A stretch of 64,000 nucleotides of DNA from Sphingobacteriaceae bacterium (GTDB lineage Bacteria > Bacteroidota > Bacteroidia > Sphingobacteriales > Sphingobacteriaceae), in contig CAHJWG010000010.1 in the NCBI GenBank assembly GCA_903642215.1, positions 62,001-126,000 on the forward strand, given 5' to 3'. Below, one piece after another: positions 28,943-36,910 of the stretch. The first letter of the stretch is position 1. The number at the start of each line of letters is the position of its first letter. The position numbers and the translations under genes were made by a program. The notes beneath the pieces are model-generated. The model was not told the origin of the DNA, did not search any database, and was given only the letters and a program-made list of their open reading frames with translations.

Positions 28943-29461
28943 TTAATCAATCAAAATTTGCCTTTCCACCAACTCCTCTAAAATCTCCACCAGTTCCTGT
29001 ATACATTTATCCGCATTGGTTTTACTATGCGCCGGGAAAGCAACAGCTTTACGATATTGAACAGAAGTGATTTTAGATAGACTAACTGCTTCATCTACTT
29101 GCTTTTCTAAAATTTTCATTACGGTAATTACAACTTTTGGCTGAAGCAAAGCCAGCCGTTCACTTAACGGTTTAATGCCTGCTGTTCTTGCTTTTTGCCT
29201 AACTTCCAAAGGTAAACCATTAATCATTTCCGAACATAAATAATCAACATAGCAACCATTCTCTTTAAAAAATGCCAGGAACTCATCATCACTTTTAAAC
29301 TCTCCGAAAACCTGATTGAATGCTTCTTTTATCGCCCTAAAAACATTGGAGTTTTTACGGTAGAAAAAAACTTTTCCCGGCTGCACAGCTTCCGTAATAA
29401 AAATAATTTGTGTCGTTCTTGGCTGATATTGCTGCCGGGTTTGCGCTAATTCTGCTGTCAT
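28943..29461 (-). CDS. probable uracil-DNA-glycosylase-superfamily protein
   Basis: 172 aa from ATG 29461; the frame is open back to another ATG at 29503, but the domain begins with TQIIFITEAVQPGKVFFYRKN, so the shorter start is likelier. The pattern of a first strand ending in IxE, an FFYRKNSNVFRAIKEAF helix, LCSEMINGLP, VVITVMK, and a late FPAHS resembles the UDG-like alpha/beta fold, but the key catalytic residues are not clear and the assignment is tentative. Codons AIKEAF (29320-29331) form a full-length copy of the dispersed element, including its A/T arm. Confidence 0.5.
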   Translation of the reverse strand: MTAELAQTRQQYQPRTTQIIFITEAVQPGKVFFYRKNSNVFRAIKEAFNQVFGEFKSDDEFLAFFKENGCYVDYLCSEMINGLPLEVRQKARTAGIKPLSERLALLQPKVVITVMKILEKQVDEAVSLSKITSVQYRKAVAFPAHSKTNADKCIQELVEILEELVERQILID

Positions 29462-29606
29462 ACATTTTAAATGTGCTGATAGGATTAATGTTTGAAGCCT
29501 CACCCTAAATCAATTTTAAAAAAGAAAGAGTGGAAAGCAAGCTGGTAACGGCTGATAGCTAAAGGCTTCCTACAAACCAAACCCTTGTCCTGCTGTTTCA
29601 AATATC

Positions 29607-30602
29607 ATGTACAACTCGCCTAATTTTAACGGTAAAGTTTTTGTTAATCCGATCCCGACACAAAGTGGTTTATCTTCCAGTATCTTTAAAGTTTTAGCCG
29701 AATATACCAAAGATCATCCCAACCGGACACCAAGTATCCAGCCCGGCCCTTTTCATGCCGACTTAAAGCTTTTAAATAACCTGCCCGAAAATACGTTACG
29801 CATCACCTTAATCGGCCATTCTTCATTGCTGATTGAAATTGACGGGAAGCGGTTTTTAACCGATCCGGTTTGGGTAAAACGTGCTTCGCCATTCCAGTTT
29901 TTTGGCCCGGAAAGATTTTTCCCGGCACCAATTTCCTTACAGGATTTACCAAAAATTGACGGCATCATCATCTCTCACGACCATTTCGATCACCTGGATG
30001 AAGCAACCGTAAAAACATTGGGTAAAAGAAGTATCCCGTTTTTTTGCTCTTTGGGCGTAGGTAAGATTTTGACCGATTGGGGCATCTCCAAAAACCAAAT
30101 TACGGAGTTCGACTGGTGGCAGGAAAAGGAAATCTGGCCGGGCTTTACGTTGGCTGCGGCTCCGGCGCGCCATTTCTCCGGAAGAGGAATTTTGAATCGC
30201 AACACAACGCTTTGGGCTTCCTACGTCATCAAAGGCCCGAAACATAAAGTTTATTTTGGTGCTGATTCCGGTATCCATCCGCTTTTTAAAACCATTGGCG
30301 AAATGTACGGCCCTTTTGACATTGCCATGCTGGAAATCGGTGCTTCTAACCCGCTTTGGAAAGATATCCACATGGGGCCGGATCATGCTGCTGATGCTTT
30401 TTTAGCTTTAAATGCGAACCTGTTGATGCCGATCCACTGGGGATTATTTAACCTGGCTTTCCACACCTGGACGCAACCAATTGAAAGAATACTGGAACTT
30501 TCCGTGCAAAAAAACATCCCGTTACTGGTTCCGCAACCTGGCGAAACTTATATCTACAACGGCAAACCGTATGTAAATAATTGGTGGGAAGCTTACCGAT
30601 AG
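29607..30602 (+). CDS. metallo-beta-lactamase-fold hydrolase (UlaG/NAPE-PLD-like)
   Basis: 331 aa. Metal motif SHDHFDHLD near residues 126-134, an earlier GHSSLLIEIDGKRFLTDP strand pair, FGADSGIHP carrying the bridging Asp near 213, and IGASNP, PIHWG with the late histidine near 272. The spacing fits phosphodiesterase-like members such as NAPE-PLD and UlaG relatives; substrate unknown. No signal peptide. Sits convergent with the DUF4174 gene, 5 bases apart. Codons GKRSI (30023-30034) are a copy of the dispersed word in a different reading register from most. Confidence 0.88.
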   Translation: MYNSPNFNGKVFVNPIPTQSGLSSSIFKVLAEYTKDHPNRTPSIQPGPFHADLKLLNNLPENTLRITLIGHSSLLIEIDGKRFLTDPVWVKRASPFQFFGPERFFPAPISLQDLPKIDGIIISHDHFDHLDEATVKTLGKRSIPFFCSLGVGKILTDWGISKNQITEFDWWQEKEIWPGFTLAAAPARHFSGRGILNRNTTLWASYVIKGPKHKVYFGADSGIHPLFKTIGEMYGPFDIAMLEIGASNPLWKDIHMGPDHAADAFLALNANLLMPIHWGLFNLAFHTWTQPIERILELSVQKNIPLLVPQPGETYIYNGKPYVNNWWEAYR

Positions 30603-30607
30603 CAGGA

Positions 30608-30985
30608 TTAAGGCTTGCTTTTCATCTCGTTTTTTCGCATCGGCATGGCATCGATTGTTTTGTATAGTTTTTCTAAACTTACCGGTTCGCTGGCACGTAA
30701 TTTTTCGCCGCCATCTTTCCCAAATAAAATAAAAGTAAAGTTTTGGGCTGAGGCTTTGTACTTTTTAAAAATACTTTCATTGGCTTTTAAACCAACAATT
30801 TCGTGAACCCGGATGTCGCGTTCTTTTAAACCGGCGGCATTAACCAGTATAAATTTTTGGGCGATAAAAGAAGCATTGCCGGGTTCCGCAGAAAAAATGT
30901 AAATATCCCGCGTACTTTTTTGCTGCGCCGATGTTTCCAATATTACAAAAAACAGGATTACAGTGGTTGAAAAGAGTTTTTTCAT
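30608..30985 (-). CDS. DUF4174 secreted protein
   Basis: 125 aa with a signal peptide (cleavage after TSA). The mature part is thioredoxin-like DUF4174: DIYIFSAEPGNASFIAQKFIL, then ERDIRVHEIVG, and FTFILFGKDGGEKLRASEPVSLEKLYKTIDAMPMR with the conserved GxDG and the cis-Pro-like end. No active-site cysteines are visible, so a redox role is unlikely. Codons NASFIA opposite 30865-30876 are a copy of the dispersed element with its A/T arm. Confidence 0.75.
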   Translation of the reverse strand: MKKLFSTTVILFFVILETSAQQKSTRDIYIFSAEPGNASFIAQKFILVNAAGLKERDIRVHEIVGLKANESIFKKYKASAQNFTFILFGKDGGEKLRASEPVSLEKLYKTIDAMPMRKNEMKSKP

Positions 30986-31038
30986 AAATGAATATAATTT
31001 TGAAATTTGTTACGAGAAGATCTTTATAGCTAATATTA

Positions 31039-31109
31039 CCACGGCTTAAAAGCTGTGGCAACGAAAATTCCTGACAAGGATTTAGCCACATCTTAAATCC
31101 TGTGGCTAA
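31039..31109. repeat. pair of REP-like hairpins
   Basis: Two imperfect palindromes in the gap before the DUF4174 gene: CCACGGCTTAAAAGCTGTGG (31039-31058) and TTAGCCACA with TGTGGCTAA (31082-31109). Their similar stems (CCACAGC / GCCACA) suggest one REP family arranged as a double unit. Confidence 0.65.
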
Positions 31110-31114
31110 TTATA

Positions 31115-31139
31115 ATGCTTCTTTTATCACCTAAAAATT
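31115..31139 (-). repeat. dispersed word TAAAAGAAGCAT with A/T arm
   Basis: Minus strand: AATTTTTAGG, TGA, TAAAAGAAGCAT. Core 31115-31126. It abuts the stop codon of the reductase gene. Confidence 0.85.
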
Positions 31140-31143
31140 CTGA

Positions 31144-32220
31144 TTATTTATGCTGATACTTAGCGCGTTCGTATTGAACAGGCCATTTTACATCAGCACC
31201 TAAAGCTTGCGCTGCATGTAATGGGAAATAAGGATCACGCAGAGATTCTCGGGCGATTAAAACCAGATCTGCTTTGCCGCTGGCAATAATTTCTTCCATT
31301 TGCTCTGCTTCGGTAAGCAAACCCACGGCTCCGGTTAAAATACCGGTTTCACTTTTAATCTGTTCTGCAAAAGGAATCTGAAAACCCGGCCCGACCGGGA
31401 TTTTTTGCCAGGAAACCAAACCGCCTGTAGAACAATCGATCAAATCGACACCTTTTTCCTTCAGGATAGCTGATAGTTTTACTGATTCTTCCGGATTCCA
31501 GCCGCCATCGGCCCAATCTGTAGCCGAAATACGGACAAACAAAGGTAAATCTTTCGGCCAGATTTCCTGTACTTCAGCCGTTACTTCTAACAAAAGCCGA
31601 ATCCGGTTTTCAAAAGAACCACCGTATTGATCTGTTCTTTCATTACTTAACGGCGATAAAAACTGGTGCAGCAAGTAACCATGCGCCGCATGTAATTCCA
31701 TCACTTTAAAACCAATTTCGATAGATCTGCGCGTTGCTTCCTTAAAATCATTAATTACTTTGGTAATCCCGCCTTCATCCAAAGCAATCGGTAATTCCGT
31801 TCCTTCCTTATACGGGATAGCACTCGGCGCAACGGTTTGCCAGCCTTCCGGTGCTTTACTGTGGATCAATTCGCCTCCTTTCCAGGGCGATTCATGGCTC
31901 GCTTTCCGGCCGGCATGTGCTAATTGTATGCCGGCAATTGAGCCGTTAGCATGGATAAAACCGACAATTTTTTTCAGCTCCGCAATGTGTTCATCTTTCC
32001 ACAAACCTAAATCGTCCGGCGTAATTCTTGCCTCGGGCGAAACCGCCGTAGCTTCGATAATAATCAAACCGGCACCGCCAACCGCGCGGCTGCCGAGATG
32101 TACCAAATGCCAGTCGTTTGCAAAACCATCTGTGCTTGAATATTCGCACATCGGCGAAATCACGATACGGTTTTTCAGTTCTATACTCTTTATTTTGATC
32201 GGTTTAAACAGTTCTGCCAT
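31144..32220 (-). CDS. NADPH dehydrogenase, old yellow enzyme family (YqjM/NamA-like)
   Basis: 358 aa FMN-dependent ene-reductase, TIM barrel. N-terminal ELFKPIKIKSIELKNRIVISPMCEYSS with the YqjM-class Cys in PMC; substrate histidines in GIQLAHAGRK near 97 and ELHAAHGYLLHQFLSPLSN near 178; GGSFENR phosphate site; C-terminal ADLVLIARE. This matches the 'thermophilic-like' OYE class. Start ATG at 32220 follows a one-mismatch copy of the dispersed word (32222-32233), which takes the place of a ribosome-binding site. Confidence 0.92.
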   Translation of the reverse strand: MAELFKPIKIKSIELKNRIVISPMCEYSSTDGFANDWHLVHLGSRAVGGAGLIIIEATAVSPEARITPDDLGLWKDEHIAELKKIVGFIHANGSIAGIQLAHAGRKASHESPWKGGELIHSKAPEGWQTVAPSAIPYKEGTELPIALDEGGITKVINDFKEATRRSIEIGFKVMELHAAHGYLLHQFLSPLSNERTDQYGGSFENRIRLLLEVTAEVQEIWPKDLPLFVRISATDWADGGWNPEESVKLSAILKEKGVDLIDCSTGGLVSWQKIPVGPGFQIPFAEQIKSETGILTGAVGLLTEAEQMEEIIASGKADLVLIARESLRDPYFPLHAAQALGADVKWPVQYERAKYQHK

Positions 32221-32348
32221 GATGCTTTTTTTATCGGTAAATTATTTGTGTAAATAACGCATCACTAGCAAACAGGTTTGTAACCAAATTATCGGGAACA
32301 GAATAAACGCTTTGAAATGACGGTTAACAATTGTAGAAGCGTGTATAA

Positions 32349-32376
32349 TTTGTCACAAATAATTGTTGTATTTTTG
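32349..32376 (+). promoter_or_regulatory. probable promoter of the toxin-antitoxin operon
   Basis: TTTG at 32349-32352 and TATTTTTG at 32369-32376, 16 bases apart; the antitoxin ATG follows 20 bases later. Good fit to the Bacteroidota -33/-7 consensus apart from a slightly short spacer. Confidence 0.5.
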
Positions 32377-32395
32377 GGTAGATTTATCAATTGTT

Positions 32396-32635
32396 ATGAG
32401 TATTGAATTGAACTTACAAAACAAAAAACTCGAATTGATTCAATGGCTTTCAACATTGGAGAACTTAACCACTATCGAAAAAATAATGGATTTAAGAAAA
32501 CAAGAAAACACAGATTGGTGGAATTCTATTTCTGAGAACGAAAAAGAATCTATAGAAAGAGGTTTGGCTGATGCAGAAGAAGGAAAACTAAATCCGCACA
32601 GCAAAGCCAGAGAACTTTATGAAAACTGGTTATAA
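32396..32635 (+). CDS. antitoxin component of a ParE/RelE-type system
   Basis: 79 aa from ATG 32396 (the frame opens earlier, but this start lies just after the promoter). Begins MSIELNLQNKKLELIQWLSTLEN and continues IEKIMDLRKQENTDWWNSISENEKESIERGLADAEEGK, the pattern of small helical antitoxins that accompany ParE toxins in Bacteroidota. It should neutralise the downstream toxin and repress the operon. Its last 17 bases overlap the toxin start. Confidence 0.85.
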   Translation: MSIELNLQNKKLELIQWLSTLENLTTIEKIMDLRKQENTDWWNSISENEKESIERGLADAEEGKLNPHSKARELYENWL

Positions 32636-32924
32636 AATTTTTTGGACAGATTTTGCATTAGATGAATTGGCGCAAACCATAAAATATCTGCAGGAAAACT
32701 GGACAGAAAAGGAAATTAAAATTTTCTCTACTCAGCTTGAAGAAACAATAGTTTTTATTTCAAAGAACCCAAACCTGTTTCAAAGCTCAGATACCAAAAA
32801 AGATGTTAGAAGAGCTGTAGTTGCAAAACACAATTCTTTATATTACCGGTTAAAAAATAATGATATTGAAATAATATCTCTCTTCTCGCACCGCCAAAAT
32901 CCTAAGAAAAGAAAACTGAAATAG
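32619..32924 (+). CDS. ParE/RelE-superfamily toxin
   Basis: 101 aa with the ParE/RelE fold: KIFWTDFALDELAQTIKYLQENW, EEIxxF-type IKIFSTQLEETIVFISKNPNLF, then VRRAVVAKHNSLYYRLKNNDIEIISLFSHRQNPKK. The C-terminal strand and basic residues match ParE-like members rather than a canonical RelE catalytic set, so gyrase inhibition is more likely than mRNA cleavage. Translation is coupled to the antitoxin by overlap. Confidence 0.9.
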   Translation: MKTGYKIFWTDFALDELAQTIKYLQENWTEKEIKIFSTQLEETIVFISKNPNLFQSSDTKKDVRRAVVAKHNSLYYRLKNNDIEIISLFSHRQNPKKRKLK

Positions 32925-32954
32925 AAGAGTTTAAAAGATCAGACATATCTTCAA

Positions 32955-33704
32955 TTACAAATCCACCTTTGGATAATGTATCTCATATTTCTCCAACTCC
33001 AACACTATTGCGTTTAAAATTGTATAGTTTTTATACCACTTTTTATCAGCCGGAATGATTTTCCAGGATGCCGCTTTGTCGCAATGCTCAAAAATAAATT
33101 CATAAACTTTAGCAAAAGCATCGTGCTGGCTAATGGCTAAAATATCTTCCTTTTGATACTTCCAGCGTTTATATTCGTTGGTTTTACGTGCCTGCAAACG
33201 CTCAACCTGCTCATCGTGCGAAACATGCAGATAAAATTTCATTAAAATCGTGTTGTTCCGCACCAAGCCTTTTTCAAAAGAATTAATCTCTTCACAACGA
33301 TTTTTGATCAAATTATCATCGATAGATTTATTAACGGCAGGCACCAAAATATCTTCGTACTGCGACCGGTTAAAAATCTGGATCATTCCTTTTTCCGGCG
33401 TTTCTTTGCTGATTCGCCATAAAAAATGATGCGCCCGTTCTTCTTCCGTTGGTGCTTTAAATGATTTTACACGACAGCCGGCAGGATTTACGCCCGAAAA
33501 AACATGCTTTACCGCGCTGTCTTTCCCGGAAGCGTCCATTCCCTGCAAAATAATCAGCACATCGTACTTCTTTTGTGCAAATAATTTATTCTGGATTTCG
33601 GCCAGTTTTTCTGTCAGCTTTACGCTTTCTTCCGCAGCTTCTTCCTTCGTTATTTTTTCTTCCGGCGAGGTAGAAATATCGGCCAGTTTAATTTTTTTAC
33701 TCAT
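32955..33704 (-). CDS. polyphosphate kinase 2 family protein
   Basis: 249 aa. PPK2 enzymes move phosphate between polyphosphate and nucleotides. Walker A GMDASGKDSAVKH near residues 54-66, the lid-adjacent VKSFKAPTEEERAHHFLWR near 81, Walker B NRSQYEDILVP near 110, and C-terminal WKIIPADKKWYKNY. The compact single-domain form fits PPK2 class I or III. The start ATG lies directly behind an exact dispersed word (33706-33717). Confidence 0.9.
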   Translation of the reverse strand: MSKKIKLADISTSPEEKITKEEAAEESVKLTEKLAEIQNKLFAQKKYDVLIILQGMDASGKDSAVKHVFSGVNPAGCRVKSFKAPTEEERAHHFLWRISKETPEKGMIQIFNRSQYEDILVPAVNKSIDDNLIKNRCEEINSFEKGLVRNNTILMKFYLHVSHDEQVERLQARKTNEYKRWKYQKEDILAISQHDAFAKVYEFIFEHCDKAASWKIIPADKKWYKNYTILNAIVLELEKYEIHYPKVDL

Positions 33705-33705
33705 G

Positions 33706-33735
33706 ATGCTTCTTTTACAGGCTAAATTTTATCCA
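33706..33735 (-). repeat. dispersed word TAAAAGAAGCAT with A/T arm
   Basis: Minus strand: GGATAAAATTTAGCCTG then TAAAAGAAGCAT, one base before the ATG of the PPK2 gene. The arm overlaps the last codons of the BtuF-like gene. Confidence 0.85.
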
Positions 33736-34641
33736 GCCTTCTCCTTCATAACCAAAAATAAACTGTTTTGGGTTGATTATTTCTGCCAGAATTTCTACCG
33801 AATCCACAATCCGCGGCCCGGAACGGTTGAAATACTGATTGCCGTCTGCAATAAAAAACTTATTGTTTTTAACCGCCTGCAAATCCTTAAAATAAATTTC
33901 CTGCAAAAGCAAATCCATTTCTTTTAAAGTACGTTCGATGCTGAAACCGCAAGGCATCGCGATAATGATTTCCGGATCGGCCTGTACCAAATCCATCCAA
34001 TTAATGGCTGGCGAATGTTTTCCGTTTTCTGATAAAACAGCTGATCCGCCTGCAAGTTCCACCATTTCCGGTGTCCAGTTGCCGGCAATCCTCAGCGGCG
34101 AAAGCCACTCGATACAGGCAACCGTTGGTTTTTGAGTGATAAATTTAAGTTTATGCTGGATCAAATCTGTTCTTTCGTGCATCCGGTCCAGCAAATCTGC
34201 ACCACGATCCGGCACGCCTAAAATTTCCGATACTGTTTTTATATCATTAAAAACAGCATCCAAATTATCCGGTTCCAGCGAAATAATTTCAACCGGATAA
34301 TCCAGTAAATCCTCCAGCGCATTTTCTACATCGCTCAAACTCACGGCGCAAACTTCACATTGCGTTTGGGTGATGATCACATCCGGTTTCAGCTGTTTAA
34401 TCAGTTCGCGGTCAATCTGGTAAAATGATAAAGCATCCGTTAAAATACCTTTTACCTGTTTATCAATCTCCAAACTATTTGCCGTTGGATCCAGCATCGC
34501 CGACGAACAAACCGACCGGTTTAAAATACTTTCCGGGTAATCGCATTCGTGCGAACGGCCCACTAATTGCGCTTCCAGGCCCAGTTCGCATACAATTTCG
34601 GTTCCGGCTGCTAACAGGGAAATGATTCTTTTTTGATTCAA
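33715..34641 (-). CDS. cobalamin-binding-protein-like (BtuF family), no signal peptide
   Basis: 308 aa class III periplasmic-binding fold: RIISLLAAGTEIVCELGLEAQLVGRSHECDYP, then KPDVIITQTQCEVCAVS, WLSPLRIAGNWTPEMVELAGG and FFIADGNQYFNRSGPRIVDSVEILAE. These match the cytosolic BtuF-like family found next to PPK2 or Ado-cobalamin genes. There is no signal peptide or lipobox and no permease nearby, so it may not be a transport component. 10 bases upstream of PPK2, probably same operon. An inverted pair of dispersed words lies within its codons (34230-34259). Confidence 0.8.
   Translation of the reverse strand: MNQKRIISLLAAGTEIVCELGLEAQLVGRSHECDYPESILNRSVCSSAMLDPTANSLEIDKQVKGILTDALSFYQIDRELIKQLKPDVIITQTQCEVCAVSLSDVENALEDLLDYPVEIISLEPDNLDAVFNDIKTVSEILGVPDRGADLLDRMHERTDLIQHKLKFITQKPTVACIEWLSPLRIAGNWTPEMVELAGGSAVLSENGKHSPAINWMDLVQADPEIIIAMPCGFSIERTLKEMDLLLQEIYFKDLQAVKNNKFFIADGNQYFNRSGPRIVDSVEILAEIINPKQFIFGYEGEGWIKFSL
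34230..34259. repeat. inverted pair of the dispersed word (AACAG form) inside a gene
   Basis: ATACTGTTTTTA (34230-34241), six bases, TAAAAACAGCAT (34248-34259). The same hairpin architecture as the intergenic pair at 18979-19010, but here inside the coding sequence of the BtuF-like gene. Confidence 0.85.
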
Positions 34642-34642
34642 T

Positions 34643-36823
34643 TTGATAAATTATAACTTCACTTCTAAAAATAAAATGCCATGGTTCTCATTTCCCCCTT
34701 TTGAAGGGGGCCAGGGGGATGATCTTCAACCTAATAAATCAACCTTGAACAACCACTACAATAAACAAAATAAGCAATTCGCCCGCAATTTGCGCAATGA
34801 TTCTACACCGGCAGAAATCCGGCTCTGGAGCGATTTGTTGCGGGCAAAAGGTTTTTATGGTTATGCATTCCTCCGCCAGCGGCCAATTGGTAATTATATC
34901 GCTGATTTTTTTTGTAAAGAATTACAATTGATTATTGAATTAGATGGAAGAAGTCATCAGCATAAAGAACAAGTCGAAAGCGATGTTATGCGTGATCGAA
35001 AATTACAGGAGTTAGGTTATACAACAATTCGTTTTGAGGATAATGAGGTTTTGTATGATTTTAACAACGTGATCAGGACTTTGGAAGTTTTTGTGGAGAA
35101 GTTTGTGGAGAGAAAAAAGCAGGAAGGTCATCCCCCTAACCCCCTTCAAAGGGGGAAGCATCACGCAGACCTATCTAATGGAAACCAAATTAATAATTTT
35201 GATAAACTGCTCATGATTCTTTTATGCCTATTTTTTCTAAGTAGCTGCACATCTAAAAATCAATCCAACAAAACGGTTTTTAACTTTAACATGGATGATT
35301 TGCTTACCTCACTTGATCCGGCTTTTGCACGAAACCAGAACGCGCTTTGGTGCGATAACCAGATTTATAACGGTTTGGTGCAAATCGGCGACAGCTTGAA
35401 AACTAAACCCTGCATCGCCAAAAGCTGGAATGTTTCTGCGGATGGTTTGCATTATACGTTCCATTTGCGCCGAGATGTTTTCTTTCAGGATGATGCGCAA
35501 TTTAAAAACGGAAAAGGCCGAAAAGCGGTGGCGGCAGATTTTGTTTACAGTTTTTCCAGATTGATTGATCCCAAAATTGGCTCCTCCGGTTCCTGGATTT
35601 TTAGTGATAAAGTAGCGGTAAAAGAAGCATTTGAAGCACCGAACGATTTTACTTTCATCATCAATTTAAAAAAGCCTTTTCCGCCGATGCTGAGTTTGCT
35701 TACGGCACAATATTGTTCGGTTGTGCCGCATGAAGTGGTTGATTTTTACGGGAAAGATTTCCGCAGCCATCCGGTTGGCACCGGCCCGTTTAAGTTTAAG
35801 TATTGGAAGGAAGGCGAAGTTTTAATCCTCCTTAAAAACGAAAAATACTGGGAAATTGAAAACGGACACCGGTTGCCTTATCTTGATGCTGTTCGCGGCA
35901 CTTTTATCACCAATAAACAAACGGCTTTTATGGAGTTTGTAAAACATAATCTGGATTTTTTTAACGATGTGGACGGCAGTTACCGCGATGATATTTTGAC
36001 CAAATCCGGGAAAATTACCAAAAAATACAAAGGTAAATTCCAGTTTAAAACCCGGCCTTACCTCAATACAGAATATTTGGGAATGCTGGTTGACAGCAGT
36101 TTAAGCATCGTTAAAAATTCGCCGTTGCGGATTAAAAAAGTAAGGCAGGCCATTAATTACGCTATCGACCGGGAAAAGATGGTGAAATACTTACGCAACA
36201 ACATCGGCACACCTGGTCACGCCGGTTTTGTGCCGGTTGGAATGCCTGGTTTTGAGCAGCAAATTGTGAAAGGTTATCATTATGATCCGGATAAAGCACG
36301 GAAATTACTGGCTGAAGCTGGTTTTAACAACAATCATCCCGTTCCGGAAATCCTGCTGAATACGACTACAACTTACCGCGATTTAATAGAATTTGTACAA
36401 GGGCAGCTCAATTCCATCGGCATCCGTACGCGCGTAGAAGTCAGCCAGGGAGCCAGTTTACGAGAAATGATTGCTAAAAACAGCATCAACTTTTTCCGTG
36501 GAAACTGGATTGCGGATTACTCGGATGCCGAAAATTATTTGTCGGTTTTCTATTCTAAAAATAAAGTTCCTTTCGGGCCAAATTATACGGCGTTTTATAA
36601 TGCTGATTTTGATCGATTATTTGAAGACAGTTATCTGGCAAAAACCGATTCGGCACGGTTTAAACTGTACCGGCAGATGGATCAATTAGTAATGGAAGAA
36701 TCGCCGGTGGTTGTTTTGTATTACTATAAATTAGTGAATTTGTATCAGAATAACATCAGCGGCATCAGCACCAACGGACAAAATTTGCTGATTTTGAAAA
36801 GGGTTAAAAAGGCAAAAGATTGA
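34643..36823 (+). CDS. chimeric ORF: DUF559 nuclease-like domain joined to oligopeptide-binding lipoprotein
   Basis: A 726-codon frame without stop. Codons 40-160 encode a DUF559 domain (ARNLRNDSTPAEIRLWSDLL, RPIGNYIADFFC, LIIELDGRSH, VMRDRKLQELGYTTIRF), related to very-short-patch-repair endonucleases. Codons 191 onward encode an SBP_bac_5 solute-binding protein preceded by its own internal lipoprotein signal. Between them is translated inverted-repeat DNA (HPPNPLQRGK). The true starts are probably ATG 34676 or later for DUF559 and ATG 35213 for the lipoprotein; the joined frame is best explained by insertion of a DUF559 cassette rather than by a real bifunctional protein. Confidence 0.7.
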   Translation: MINYNFTSKNKMPWFSFPPFEGGQGDDLQPNKSTLNNHYNKQNKQFARNLRNDSTPAEIRLWSDLLRAKGFYGYAFLRQRPIGNYIADFFCKELQLIIELDGRSHQHKEQVESDVMRDRKLQELGYTTIRFEDNEVLYDFNNVIRTLEVFVEKFVERKKQEGHPPNPLQRGKHHADLSNGNQINNFDKLLMILLCLFFLSSCTSKNQSNKTVFNFNMDDLLTSLDPAFARNQNALWCDNQIYNGLVQIGDSLKTKPCIAKSWNVSADGLHYTFHLRRDVFFQDDAQFKNGKGRKAVAADFVYSFSRLIDPKIGSSGSWIFSDKVAVKEAFEAPNDFTFIINLKKPFPPMLSLLTAQYCSVVPHEVVDFYGKDFRSHPVGTGPFKFKYWKEGEVLILLKNEKYWEIENGHRLPYLDAVRGTFITNKQTAFMEFVKHNLDFFNDVDGSYRDDILTKSGKITKKYKGKFQFKTRPYLNTEYLGMLVDSSLSIVKNSPLRIKKVRQAINYAIDREKMVKYLRNNIGTPGHAGFVPVGMPGFEQQIVKGYHYDPDKARKLLAEAGFNNNHPVPEILLNTTTTYRDLIEFVQGQLNSIGIRTRVEVSQGASLREMIAKNSINFFRGNWIADYSDAENYLSVFYSKNKVPFGPNYTAFYNADFDRLFEDSYLAKTDSARFKLYRQMDQLVMEESPVVVLYYYKLVNLYQNNISGISTNGQNLLILKRVKKAKD
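34692..34722 (+). repeat. left inverted repeat of DUF559 cassette
   Basis: 31 bases; itself forms a hairpin between CCCCCTT and AAGGGGG. Confidence 0.85.
35128..35157 (-). repeat. right inverted repeat of DUF559 cassette
   Basis: 30 bases, reverse complement of the left repeat with one deletion and two substitutions; also a CCCCCTT/AAGGGGG hairpin. Confidence 0.85.
35213..36823 (+). other. solute-binding lipoprotein module of the chimeric ORF (own start)
   Basis: From ATG 35213 a 536-residue protein begins MILLCLFFLSSC, a short lipoprotein signal with the acylated Cys at residue 12. The body is an ABC-type peptide-binding protein (SBP_bac_5): DPAFARNQNALW, AKSWNVSADGLHYTFHLRRDV, GTGPFKFKYWKEGE, QAINYAIDREKMV. 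It would bind oligopeptides at the outside of the inner membrane. No DppBCDF permease genes are adjacent. Codons VKEAF (35619-35630) are a copy of the dispersed word. Confidence 0.8.
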
Positions 36824-36832
36824 ATGGGAAAG

Positions 36833-36898
36833 GTTGATAGTTCATGGTTGATAGTTCATGGTTGATAGCTGATAGTTCATGGCTCATGGTTGATAGCT
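36833..36898 (+). repeat. tandem repeat of TTGATAGTTCATGG units
   Basis: About four and a half degenerate 15-base units (TTGATAGTTCATGGT, with TTGATAGCTGATAG variants) directly after the solute-binding gene. No coding potential. Confidence 0.75.
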
Positions 36899-36910
36899 TT
36901 TAAACAAAAA

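Larger units (their letters stand above)
34692..35157 (+). mobile_element. DUF559 cassette bounded by 30-bp inverted repeats
   Basis: A DUF559 coding segment flanked by near-identical inverted repeats (34692-34722 and 35128-35157). Each repeat reads inward as TTCCCCCTTT, GAAGGGGG, two bases, AGGGGGATGA. The arms differ by one T and by CC versus TT. No transposase is encoded, so it would move passively or by the DUF559 protein. It sits against the 5' end of the solute-binding gene, between it and the divergent BtuF-like gene. Confidence 0.75.

Noticed and set aside
29462-29503. The extra 14 codons upstream of the UDG-like gene as its true start
   Set aside because: The extension (MRLQTLILSAHLKC) does not belong to the fold.
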